Positions 10,902 through 21,216 of a stretch of DNA of 64,000 nt are shown here, in pieces; positions within the stretch are counted from its first letter, which is position 1; each line of letters begins with the position of its first letter. This DNA is from Artemia franciscana (Eukaryota; Arthropoda; Branchiopoda; Anostraca; Artemiidae). Made by a program: the position numbers and the translations under genes. The notes beneath the pieces are model-generated. The model searched no databases. It was not told where the DNA came from and saw only the letters and a list, made by a program, of their open reading frames with translations. The stretch is taken from positions 24,547,637 to 24,611,636 of the forward strand of contig NC_088883.1 in NCBI RefSeq assembly GCF_032884065.1. Direction: 5' to 3'.

Positions 10902-13000
10902 TCAAACAGTACGTGGTAACGAACTGTAGTAAAGAGCGACCAGGCTCAATAGCAACCGAAACTCTAAAAACAGAATTTTGATAACAATAGTTACATCAAA
11001 AGATTTACATTTTAATATGGATTATAAATATATAAGTTTCATCAAATTTAGTCTTACCCATCACAAGTTACGAGCCTGAGAAAATTTGGCTTATTTAAGA
11101 AAATAGAATCATGGAATCCTATTTTCCCTAAAAATCATAGAATCTTAGCAAAAATCACACCATCAGATTTATTGCATCAGAAAACCCTATTGTAGAAGTT
11201 TCAAGCTCCTATATACAAAAATGTGGAATTTTGTATTTTTTGCCAGAAGGGTGATCGTATTGACCCAGTGGTCCTAGAAAGTCGCGTGAGGGCTCATTCT
11301 AACGGAAATTAAAAGCTCTAGTAATTTCTACTCTTTTTAAATTACGAAGTAATTTCTGCTCTTTTTAAGTTTTAATGTCGCTCCTTACTTTCAGTTTTAA
11401 AAAAACTCGTTTTTTTGTTTAACTTTTGAACGTTTTTGAATTAATGCATGTTTTGATTTTGGCTTCCCGCAGATGAATAATTAAAACAAAATTTGCATAT
11501 TTTTTTTTGGCTAAATGGCTTTCTCATAGTTTTGATCGAAAAATTTTGAGAAAAAAGGAGTGGGGAAGAGGCCTAGTTGCCCTCTAATTTTTGGTTACTT
11601 AGGAAAGCAACTCGAACTTTTAATTTTTTACGAACGTTTTTATTAGTAAAATATATACGTAACTTACGAATTAGCTTTTGTAACGAACTTCTGTATTCGT
11701 ATATTTTTAATATGTATATGAAGGGGCTTACCCCCTTGTCAGTACCTCGCTCTTTACACTAAAGCTTAAATTTTGTCCCAATTCCTTAATAATGATCCCT
11801 GAATCACAAAGGTCGTAGAATAAGTAGTTGAAATTACTAAAAATACTTAAGCGTAAAGAGCTAGGTATTAGGAGGAGGTGAACCCCTCATATGCGTAATA
11901 ATTTCCGTTGGTTTTAAGCTTTAATGCTACTCCTTACTTCCAGTTGTAAAAACTTTTTTCATTTTTTTTTTTGATAATGCTAGAAAATCCTGCACTCCGT
12001 TCATGGAAATTTTCTTCCCCCATGACATATTCCTCCAAAGAAAGATCCTCCAACATAGCCCCCCCTCAACCCCCTCCAATAAAAAAATCCCACTGAAAAC
12101 GTCTGCACACTTTCCAATGACCATTACTATGTGTAAGCACTGGTCAAAGTTTGTAATTTGTAGCCCCTCCCACGGGGACTGTGGGGGAGTAAGTCGTCAC
12201 CAAAGACATAGTTAGAAGGTTTTTCAACTATGTTGAATAAAATGGCTATCTCAGAATTTTGATTCGGTGACTTTGGGAAAACAATTAGTGTGGGAGGGGC
12301 CTAGGTACCCCTCCAATTTTTTGGTCACTTAAAAAGGACACTAGAACTTTTCATTTTCGTTAGAATGAGCCCCCTGGCAAAATTCTAGGACCACTGGGTC
12401 GACACGATTACCCCTGGGAAAAAAAAATAAATAAACACGCATCCGTGATCTGCCTTCTGGCAAAATTACAAAATTCCACATTTTTGTAGATAGGAGCTTG
12501 AAACTTCTAAAGTAGGGTTCTCTGATACGCTGAATATGATGGTGTGATTTTTGTTAAGATTTTATGACTTTTATGGGGTGTTTCTCCCTATTTTCTAAAA
12601 TAAAGCAAATTTTCTCAGGCTCTTAACTTTTGATGAGTAAGACTAAACTTGATGTAGCCTGTATATTTAAAATCAGCATTAAAATGCGATTCTTTTGATA
12701 TAGATGCATTTTTTTGTATTTTGGAATTTTGTATTTTTTGCCAGAAGGGTGATCATTTGACCCAGTGGTCCTAGAAAGTCGCGTGAGGGCTCATTCTAAC
12801 GGAAATTAAAAGCTCTAGTAATTTCTGCTCTTTTTAAATTACGAAGAATTTCTAGTGCCTTTTGAAATTAAAAGCTCTAGTGCCCTTTTTAAGTGACCAA
12901 AAAAATTGGAGGACACCGAGGCCCGATCCCGCTCTCATTTTTTTCCCCAAGTCACCGGAAAAAATTCCAAGATAGCCATTTTATTATTAGGCCAGATAGG
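10902..13000 (+). repeat. Compound foldback-family block, copy A
   Basis: Starts with the terminal hairpin (10,907-10,926, CAGTACGTGGTAACGAACTG) after TCAAA. It contains GAGCGACC, the CATCAGATT...CTCCTATATACAAAAATGTGG block, a junction to the CTCCTTACTTTCAG block, and the GTACCTCGCTCTTTACACTAAAGC / AGCGTAAAGAGCTAGGTATTAGG pair at 11,738-11,873. A second partial member starts again near 12,720. The copy B equivalent is 27,225-29,360. Confidence 0.7.
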
Positions 13001-13117
13001 CCTGAATAACCTAACCTGAATAACCATAAATTAAATGTACATACATATTATACTGACTCACAAGCACATTATGTACTCGGTGATTCCTTTTTACCTCTAA
13101 TACTAAAAATCTTAACC

Positions 13118-13225
13118 ATGGCAAATATTCAGGAGGACTTCCACATCTTTGCAAGAGACCGGTCTAAATGGAGGTGCCACGTAACATCACTCTCGACGCT
13201 AGAAGCATTTCGGCAGGAGCGTTAA
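13118..13225 (+). pseudogene. LINE ORF2 C-terminal tail
   Basis: Reads MANIQEDFHIFARDRSKWRC then HVTSLSTLEAFRQER and a stop. The ARDRskWRchV pattern is the usual end of ORF2 in several LINE clades, just after the WLGHVLRM block. It belongs to the same kind of LINE as 18,245-18,690 and 37,985-38,430 but lies on the opposite strand to them. It is present only in copy A. Confidence 0.6.
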
Positions 13226-13725
13226 GTCAAGTAAGTCTACAAGTTCTACAAGAAAAATTGTTTCAAATCTGATATAATTTTCTGTCTTAAAACAGTTGAT
13301 GATAAAGTTTGTCTCAAAGACTATGGGTAGTTTATGAGAGTAAAAATTGGTGCTACTGTAGACAAAAAAAAAAGGTCGATGCCATCTTGCGATTTGCAAT
13401 ACTTGGCATTTTTTTCTAAAAATTAGAGTAATTGCTGTAATTCGTAAAATAAAGATAGTACTAAGTGTCTGATCTCAGGTCCTAACATGAAATAGAAAAC
13501 TTGAAAAATTATCAAGTATTGTCAAACGCTAAATGCTATTGACACTTTCTTTGTCGGCACTAGCGGTGGTTTTCACTTTTACAAGTTATTCATATGTTTC
13601 GGTTTGTCTGATAGAAAATAAAGAGTGAAACTAAAACTTAAAATAATCATTTTGCCCGAAAAAATTCAAAATTAACCAAAAGAACAACACCTAATATAGG
13701 CAGAAAGAGTCATTTAGAAATTAAA
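13226..13725. other. Unassigned, copy A only
   Basis: No gene or repeat recognised. Confidence 0.35.
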
Positions 13726-13990
13726 TAACAAGTGACATTAAACTTAAAACGAACAGAAATTACTCCGTATATGAAATGGGTTGTCCCCTCCTCAACGCCT
13801 CACTCTTTACGCTAAAGTTTGACTCTTTGCCACAATTTTACTTTTTAAAACAATTAAAAGCTTTAGTGTAAAAGGCGAGGCGTTGAGGAGGGGACAACCC
13901 ATTTCATATATGGAGTAATTTCTGTTCGTTTTATGTTTTAATATCGCTCCTTACTTACAGTTAAAAAAACTAGTTTTCTTATATTTAATT
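13726..13990. repeat. Foldback long hairpin
   Basis: Arms about 13,735-13,820 and 13,862-13,960. The arm sequence GTCCCCTCCTCAACGCCTC is matched by GAGGCGTTGAGGAGGGGAC on the other side. Centre: ACTCTTTGCCACAATTTTAC. Confidence 0.8.
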
Positions 13991-14204
13991 TCTGAACGTT
14001 TTTGAATTAATGCATGTTTGATTTTGGCCCTCCACACATATATTATTAAAATAAAATTTGTATATTAATTTCTTTTTGGCTAAATGGCTTTTTCTTAGTT
14101 TTGATCAGACGATTTTGAGAAATAAGGGGTGGGGAAGGAGGCATAGTTACCCTCCAATTTTTCGGTTACATAAAAAGGCTCAATAACTTTTAATTTTTAA
14201 CGAA

Positions 14205-14815
14205 CGTTTCTATTAGTAAAAAATATACGAAACTTAAGAATTAACTTAAGTAACAAACTTTTATATTCTTAAATTTTTATTATATATATAAGGGGGTTTA
14301 TACCGTCGTTAATGCCTCACTCTTTACACTAAATCGTAAGTTTTGTCTCAATTCTTTAAGAATGACCCCTGAATCAGAAAGGCCGAAGAGTAAATAGTTG
14401 AAATTACTAAAAATACTTTAGCATAAAAAGCGAGGTATTCATCTCCTCCTAAATACCTCGCTCTTTATGCTAAAGTATTTTTAGAACCCCTCATATGCGT
14501 AATAATCTCTGTGCGTTTTAAGTTTCAATGCTACTCCTTACTGTGGAGTAAGGAGTAGGGAGTAGGAGTAGTGGAGTTACTGTGGAGGGTGTGCCACATT
14601 TTCTGCATTGTTTGAAAAATAATCAAAAATTAAATAAAAAATAAATTATTTGCAGCTGAAGGTTAGGAGCAACATTAGATTTCGAAACCAACAGAAGTTC
14701 TTCTAATATGAATATGAAGAATATATAGCTCCCCTCATCGATTTCGCTTGTTTTGCGTTTTACTGTTGCTGCTTCCTCTCAGTTGAAATTTTTTTTTTTT
14801 GAATTTAATCAACTG
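14205..14815. repeat. Foldback block next to SNIP1 3' end
   Basis: Contains a hairpin with AAATACTTTAGCATAAAAAG and its complement (14,408-14,493), a small stem CTCCTTAC/GTAAGGAG (14,533-14,554) inside a run of GGAGTAG repeats, and the inverted unit ending TTTCAACTGAG-like sequence at 14,790. The copy B equivalent is 30,297-30,895. Confidence 0.65.
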
Positions 14816-15015
14816 AGGCAAAGATACAGTGATTTCAGACTAAAGCATATTTTAAACATTCCAAGACTTGAGTCAAATGACCTCTTAGTATCAGAAGCCG
14901 AAGTTTCTGAAAAGCAGTAAACAAAAATTAACAAGAACTTAACAATGTAATTCAATTTTCAAAAATAGAAATAAAAATGTATATACACAGAATCAAGATA
15001 TAAACTAAATTATTT

Positions 15016-15804
15016 TTAAATCTGATTTAAAAAGACTCGGTCTTCTTGGTAATCATCATCAAGAATGTCATCTTTGCTTTCATCATGAAGCAGAACATAT
15101 TCTCTAGAACTAAAGCCAAATTTAAGCACATCTTTTTCCCGTAATTCAACATATCTTTGAGGTTCAATTGGCTTATTATTCACGAAAGTTTCATTGGAAG
15201 AGCCCAAATCAATAATATATGGCCTTACGGCTCTTGCCCGTCGTCCATCAGCTTTTTCATAAGGGACAAGACGGTACTGTAAGGCGGCATGCTGTTTTGA
15301 ACAGGAGGGATGGTCTACTGCGAGGTCACATACTTTTCTGTCCCGGCCAATTAAATAAGCACTTTGTCTATGCATATAAAGAGTTGGCATATTTTCATTA
15401 TCTTTAAACACATAAAATCTCCAGCGTTTTTTTGGAATACGGGCTTCGGGAGGCTCACTATATCTAATGACTACACCACGAAAAGTATTCGTCTCTTCTG
15501 CAAGTTTACCAGAAAGAGCAAAATTAGGTTTTTCCTTTTCTTTTGCCGCTTTTTTCTTATCACTCTTTCTTTCGTATTCTTGAGCTTCATTTCCACTATC
15601 CCATTTTGTACGTTCAAGACTTAAAGGCTCTTTTTTTATAATAATTCCGCTTGGTATGTCTTGTTGTCTTTCATGGCTTCGCCTACTAGAGGGTCTTACG
15701 CTATTTCTATCGTATTTACGGTCACCTCTTTCATGTTCCATTTTTCCTCTTTGCTTCTTCTCGACAGGAGATACGACACTTTCTTTCTTCTTTTTTGTAT
15801 GTTT
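15016..15804 (-). CDS. SNIP1: SNIP1-like terminal exon, copy 2 (best preserved)
   Basis: Minus-strand exon that opens after TTATTTTTTTTAG (acceptor AG at 15,806-15,805) and stays open to a TAA at 15,016. It begins KHTKKKKESVVSPVEKKQRG, then EHERGDRK and a linker with PSGIIIKKEPLSLERTKWDS, which resembles the lysine/valine 'VVVKQE' region of vertebrate SNIP1. Then come EKPNFALSG, TNTFRGVVIRYSEPPEARIP and an FHA domain (GRDRK, SCSKQH, GSSNETF) ending KFGFSSREYVLLHDESKDD and YQEDRVFLNQI. Length from the acceptor is 262 codons, about two thirds of vertebrate SNIP1; the N-terminal exons are not in the window. There is no internal stop. This is the most plausible functional copy, but no promoter or upstream exon can be shown. 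Confidence 0.8.
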   Translation of the reverse strand, partial: KHTKKKKESVVSPVEKKQRGKMEHERGDRKYDRNSVRPSSRRSHERQQDIPSGIIIKKEPLSLERTKWDSGNEAQEYERKSDKKKAAKEKEKPNFALSGKLAEETNTFRGVVIRYSEPPEARIPKKRWRFYVFKDNENMPTLYMHRQSAYLIGRDRKVCDLAVDHPSCSKQHAALQYRLVPYEKADGRRARAVRPYIIDLGSSNETFVNNKPIEPQRYVELREKDVLKFGFSSREYVLLHDESKDDILDDDYQEDRVFLNQI

Positions 15805-16743
15805 CTAAAAAAAATAATGGTTAACTAGAAAAAAGGAGAATAAAATACAGAATGTACTATATTGATCATAACTCAGAAATAACCAGATTTCGATCTCGAT
15901 TCTTTTAAATTTGTCACACTATGTGTAAAAGATGTCTCTAATAAAATTATAATGCCCAAGCCAAACGATAGTTGACTAACCGATAAAAAAAAAAAAATTG
16001 TGGATGATCTGGGTTCTCCCTTGATTCTAATGTCACACTTTTGTTCAAGAGGCGGAAAACTGAAAAGGCATGAATTGGCTTGAAAATTCTATATTAAACC
16101 TAATTTATTCTTAAGTATATTATTCAAAAACTGTGTGTTTATATCTTTTGGTAGATTAACCATACAAAAAGTTTCCCCCTTTTCTGATTGTGAAAAATCT
16201 ACCTTTGATCTCCACTCTGATTGGTCAATCACACAGTCGTGCCTGAAAGTTGAACGTAGCCCAACTTACCAAACTACGCACAGGATATAATTATTGGCAT
16301 TGTGGTCTGGAGTAGTCTGTTTTTATCCACAACTTTGACTAGACTATGGCTTGGGCACAACTTTCGGTAACAAGAGTTTTAGCAAGACTACATCCTTTCC
16401 TTGACTAACAAAGAAGAGTTCACTAGTAAAACAAAGTTCAATCACAATTAAACGAAAGCCCCTGAGCGGGAAAACATGTGTCGACACTCTATAAAGGCAT
16501 AAGAACTTCCCCAAAAATTTCTGACGAAGAAGATAAATGATATTACAAGACTGAGATATTTTTAGAAGATGAAAGGGTACCTTATAAGACATCTAGACGT
16601 ATGTTTATACATTGGATGGCTCATACTGTAAATGACTTTTAAATAGTGCGTGTTTCTAGTTTAAAATTATGCTAACAGAAAATTGTAAAAGATTAAGTAA
16701 AAACACCTCAAATAAATTAAAAAAGATATGAGGAGAAATACGA
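15805..16743. other. SNIP1 upstream (intron-side) sequence, unassigned
   Basis: Matches 33,600-34,544. No exon was recognised. A CCAAT-type box in reverse (ATTGGTCAATCACAC, 16,221) and CTATAAAGGCATAAG (16,490) are noted without support for a promoter. Confidence 0.4.
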
Positions 16744-17250
16744 AATGTGGCAGAGAAGTAATGAGATTGGCGACATTGCAAGCGATCTGGCAACCTTGCG
16801 CTGTTATCCTACAGAGAGCAAGCGAAACACAACCTTTCCATGGCTTAGTTCGAGTTTTTACTCCGCCTGTTAACTATGTGAATTTTGAGACTGCGATTAG
16901 CGAAGTTGTGTTTCGTGGTGCGTCGCGCAAAACGGAACATTGGAATTTGGAGTAATGTTGTGCCTGGAGAATCACCAACGGTAACGTTAATAAAGTTAGA
17001 ACAGTCATATGGGAATCATTCTTCCTCCCAAGCTCAAGTTTTCCGCTGGGATAAAATATTTTTGGAAGGTGGAGAAAATGTTGAATATGAACAACGTTTA
17101 GGTGGGCCTTCGACTTAGGACGACAACATTGAACGTGTCCTAGTTCCTGTGAGATCAGATTTTCGTTTAACAGTGAAAATATTGAATGTGCAATTACTTC
17201 CAACGGATTTATGATTTTTTTTTATAAAGACATCCTTCAAAGGCTCATGG
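16744..17250 (+). mobile_element. Mariner-family DNA transposon, 5' part, copy A
   Basis: Starts with a terminal-repeat-like TGGCAGAGAAGTAATGAGAT, whose counterpart opens the inverted copy at 36,701. The transposase N-terminal HTH is recognisable: LEQSYGNHSSSQAQVFRWDK, FLEGGENVEYEQRLGGPST, DDNIERVLVPVRSDFRLTVK. This matches the mariner pattern (q.aYG...s..qvf.W...F..Gr....d..r.GrPst). The frame is broken, and homology stops near 17,250 after CAAAGGCTCA, where it joins other DNA; the catalytic domain is absent. Confidence 0.8.
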
Positions 17251-17795
17251 GATCCAGTTGAATGGAAGCTTTGTACAATCCTGTTCCCATCTTGGTCTCA
17301 ATATGGTTTTCCACACTTTATCAACAAGAGTCGAAATCCTGCACAGGAATCTCAAGCCTATTACCTCCGACTGATTATATATTCATGCCTGCAAAGATTA
17401 TGCTACTTCGGGGAGGCCCAATTCATGAATTGCCAATTCATAATAGGTAACTTAGCTAGGAATAGGCTTTTAAGCTCGCCAAAACAAACCAAACCCAGAA
17501 TAATTGTCCATTCGTCCGAATCCAGTGCTACTGCTGTCTCGTTTACTAGGCTATAATTTCCTCCAGGGGTGCCATTCCTCAAAGTCACGTCCAGCGCTGT
17601 TAACGGTCACAGCTTCGGTTAGAAAAACTCGTGAAAGTTCCAACCTGATGCCATTATGTGGCCACGCAAGCAGAATTTCCTGTCGGGGATAGGGATGGAG
17701 AAGTGAATTCATGACGGATCAGAGACCCCAAACCATCTCACGACACCGGAACAGCTCCAATCTTTTATACCCATCCTAATCCTTGTTAGGGCATT
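17251..17795. other. Unassigned, shared by A and B
   Basis: GC content looks higher than the neighbours and no frame is convincing. The copy B equivalent is 35,056-35,600. Confidence 0.35.
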
Positions 17796-18110
17796 CATAA
17801 AGATGATAGGTTGGCTGATATTGTGTTTTTTGCCCTCGGTCGAAATTAACGGTCGAATAAAAAGCCACGAACAAAATATCACGCTTTACGCCATGAAGAT
17901 GATAGGCTGCCAAAAATTGTGCTTTCTAGCCATCAGACAGAATTAATGGTCGAACAGTTTATGCCATAGAAGACAAAAGCTCACGCTTTACGTCATAAAG
18001 ATGATAGGTTGGCGAAAATTGTGTTTTGAACAAAGGGGCTTCGGCACAAAAATGTTTTGCATCGATAGTCCATATATCGAAATTAACAATTGAACGAGAA
18101 GCCGGACGTT
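17796..18110. repeat. Degenerate tandem repeat, about 100 bp x 3
   Basis: Units start CATAAAGATGATAGGTTGGC at 17,796, 17,892 and 17,994, each followed by ATTGTG and GAAATTAA-type blocks. The copy B equivalent starts at 35,601. Confidence 0.75.
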
Positions 18111-18244
18111 CAGGAAATTTACCGTAAAATAATTTAGTCAAGTTTTTTTTTTGCAATGGATTTTTCTGTCATTACCTAGACAGTCATGGGATTCATTTTT
18201 GTCCTAGTTAAATTATATTAAAAACTGCAAATTTACCCAATTAT

Positions 18245-18690
18245 CTCACATCATGTACCAACTGTCCTCCTCCGTCCCAATCTATCCAAAGTCTCTTTGT
18301 TTGCACTCTCCCAGGAAGTTCCCATTGTCGTCAAATTTTTCCTTACGACATCCTCGTGCCCTATTTGAGGACGACCCGTTTTTCGTTTTACCCTTGACGT
18401 TAGGCGAACAATCCCTGGGCAATCTGTCATCCTGCATCCGTAAAACGTCTCCTAGCCATTTCATCCTTTGTCTTATTATAGCCTTAGAAAGCTGGATTGA
18501 ACCACATTTTTCATACAGCTTACTATTTGAGATTCAGTCAGTCAGTCGGGCACCCATAAAAATTTGTAGGCAATTTCTCTGGAAAACATCTAGCAACCCT
18601 TCTTCTGTTTTTGGAGTGCCCATGCCTCAAAACTGTACTTGACCGCTGCCATCACTTTAAGTTCCAATATTATAATCTTGGTTCGCAGAC
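18245..18690 (-). mobile_element. LINE ORF2 C-terminal fragment
   Basis: Minus strand: MKWLGDVLRMQDDRLPRD is the WLGHVLRM..DRLP signature after the RT domain of several LINE clades. The DNA parallels 37,985-38,430, where the frame is longer and better preserved. Frameshifted here. Confidence 0.6.
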
Positions 18691-19075
18691 TCATCTTCAA
18701 AAACTGCAAACATGAGAAAATTTGCGTGATTTTCTAAAGGGGAGGCCTCCCTTCCAAAAAAAAGTAAATAACACCTCAATGAAAATCAAACCATCAGTTT
18801 CAGCATATTAGAGAACCACTAATTGTTTCAGGTCGCTACCTCCAAAAATGTAGGATTTTATATTTTGTGCCAGGAACAAAATCACAGATGTGTGTTGATT
18901 TTTTACTTTGCTGGGGGGGGGGGGGGGTTCCTAGGGGTGATGGTTTTGAACCAATGGTCCAAGAAGATAGACAGAGGGTTCGTTCAAATGGAAATTAACA
19001 AAGTTCCTGTAACGTATGAAATATCCGGTAATTACGCTTTTGGGGATTTCATCCATCCCCCTCCACAGCTCTCAG
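18691..19075 (-). repeat. Diverged foldback-family piece
   Basis: Shares blocks such as CAAACCATCAGTTTCAGCAT, TACCTCCAAAAATGTAGGAT and GGGGTGATGG...CCAATGGTCC with better members (e.g. 31,700-31,880). Contains a G run of about 16 at 18,911. Confidence 0.55.
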
Positions 19076-19890
19076 AACAATGATTGTAAGTTTGGCTATT
19101 AGTTTACTATTTACATATAGTATATGTTACTGAGAGGGTTGTTTGTTTGACTTTTACTTTCCAAAAAGATAAAGGGCATCCAGGTTGGTCTTTCAAAAAA
19201 GGTTGAGGGACGTGTTGAACTAAGTCAAAATATATTATTTGTATACGGGCTGTCAAAAGGGCGTAACTCAGGAATGACTGAGCATACTAAAAGATAATAT
19301 TTGTACTCTGCTGCCTCCGCTACAACTTCTAAAAACATAGTGCTACATTAAAAATATTGAACGAAAATTTAAACTAAATCAAAAGACTCTATATACATGC
19401 GCATTGTCGCAAGATAGCATCTGAAACTTGGATTTGAACATTAAGGCCGTGATTAAGTGAACTTGAAAACATCGAGCTTCAAAATTGAAGTTAGGTTAGT
19501 CTTCTGTCTTTTAATTCTCTAGAGACCGTTGGTTGTCAAAACTTCAAATAGCACCAATTATCAAGTCTTATGAGAGCTTTTGATAGACAGCTTCCTTTGG
19601 CGAGATAGCACTATATTTGGCTGCGTCTTGCAAAGCTTGGTTACCGACCAAGGGAGAAGAGAAAATGAGCAAAAGAGCACTATCATTCTCAAGTACAATA
19701 TGCCCATGTATATGAAACTGTGACGGTATGCATAGAGTGCATTTTTAAATTTATTTATTTTTCCACTTTTTTTTCCCTAGGGATAGGCTATTTAAAATAC
19801 CTCAGTTGATTAATTCACTAAACACCAGACTTAGTTGAAAGCTTTCTTCGAGGATTCTCAGAAAACCAAAGTTTTCTTACAAATTAAATT
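19076..19890. other. Unassigned
   Basis: No gene or known repeat was seen. Not present in copies A or B. Confidence 0.35.
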
Positions 19891-21173
19891 GAAAAAAAAT
19901 AACTGAAAGTAAGGAGTGACATTAAAACTTAAAACGAACAGAAATTACTTATATGAAAGGGACTGCTTCCTCGTGAACGCCCCGCTCTTTACGCTAAAGT
20001 TTTTTACTGTTTTAAAAATAGAGTTAAGAGAAAGAGTCGGACTTTAGCGTGAAGAGCGGGGCGTTGATGAGGAAGCAGCCCCTTTCACATATGACGTAAT
20101 TTCTGTTCGTTTTATGTTTAAATGTCACTCCTTACTTTAAGTTAAAAACACTTGTTTTTATTTAATTTAATTTTTGAACGTTTTTGAATCAATGCATGTT
20201 TTGATTTATGCTCTCCGCAGATGAATAATTAAAACGAAATTTGCCTATTTTTTTTTGGCTAAATGGTTTTCTCATAGTTTTGATCGAACGATTTTGAGAA
20301 AAAAAAAGAAGCGGGGATGGAGGTCTAGTTGCCCTCCGAGTTTTTGGTTACTTAAAAAGGCAAATAGAACTTAATTTTTTTTATGAATGTTTTTATTAGT
20401 AAAATTATTAGAAAAAATAAATGTTATTAGTTAAAGATATACGCAACTTACAAATTATCTTACATAACGAGCTTCTGTATTCTCATATTTTTATTACATA
20501 TATGAGGGGGTTCACCCCCTCGTCAGGAGGATCTTTCCTTGGAGGAATATGTCATGGGGGAAGAAAATTCCCATGAACGGAGTGCAGGATTTTCTAGCAT
20601 TATCAAAAAAAAAAATGAAAAAAGTTTTTACAACTGGAAGTAAGGAGTAGCATTAAAGCTTAAAACGAACGGAAATTATTACGCATATGAGGGGTTCACC
20701 TCCTCCTAATACCTAGCTCTTTACGCTAAATATTTTTAGTAGTTTCAACTACTTATTCTACGACCTTTGTGATTCAGGGGTCATTCTTAAGGAATTGGGA
20801 CAAAATTTAAGCTTTAGTGTAAAGAGCGAGGTACTGACAAGGGGGTAAGCCCCTTCATATACGTAATAAAAATATACGAATACATAAGTTCGTTACAAAA
20901 GCTAATTCGTAAGTTACGTATATCTTTTACTAATAAAAACGTTCGTAAAAAATTAAAAGTTCGAGTTACTTTCCTAAGTAACCAAAAAATTAGAGGGCAA
21001 CTAGGCCTCTTCCCCCCTCCTTTTTTCTCAAAATTTTTCTATCAAAACTATTAGAAAGCCATTTAGCAAAAAAAAAATGCAAATTTTGTTTTAATTATTC
21101 ATCTGCGGGAAGCCAAAATCAAAACATGCATTAATTCAAAAACGTTCAAAAGTTAAACAAAAAAACGAGTTTT

Positions 21174-21177
<4 letters not shown>
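19891..21177. repeat. Foldback-family block with long hairpin
   Basis: Long hairpin at about 19,896-20,155: GCTTCCTCGTGAACGCCCCGC on the left and GCGGGGCGTTGATGAGGAAGC on the right. It continues with the GGCTAAATGG and ACATATATGAGGGGGTTCAC blocks, then an inverted member from 20,525 to 21,177 (GAGCGAGGTACTGAC at 20,825). Confidence 0.75.

Positions 21178-21214
<37 letters not shown>
21178..21214. repeat. (TA)n microsatellite at start of copy B
   Basis: TA run interrupting a foldback member (ACGAGTTTTTCG on its left). Copy B homology begins just right of it. Confidence 0.9.

Positions 21215-21216
<2 letters not shown>

Larger units (their letters stand above)
4488..18190. repeat. Segmental duplication copy A
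   Basis: Nearly base-for-base repeated at 21,215-35,992. The two share the LINE remnant, foldback members, SNIP1 exon, mariner and 100-bp tandem repeat in the same order. Differences: copy A has an extra local tandem duplication (about 9,365-9,650 repeating 8,750-9,240); copy A carries 13,111-14,206 where copy B carries a LINE tail (29,466-30,296); copy B has a 1.7 kb insertion in SNIP1. Most other differences are single bases or homopolymer lengths, suggesting a recent event. Confidence 0.9.

Noticed and set aside
16344-16592. 82-codon minus frame as an upstream SNIP1 exon
   Set aside because: Hydrophobic, not RS-rich, no splice sites that join it to the FHA exon in frame, no recognisable similarity.
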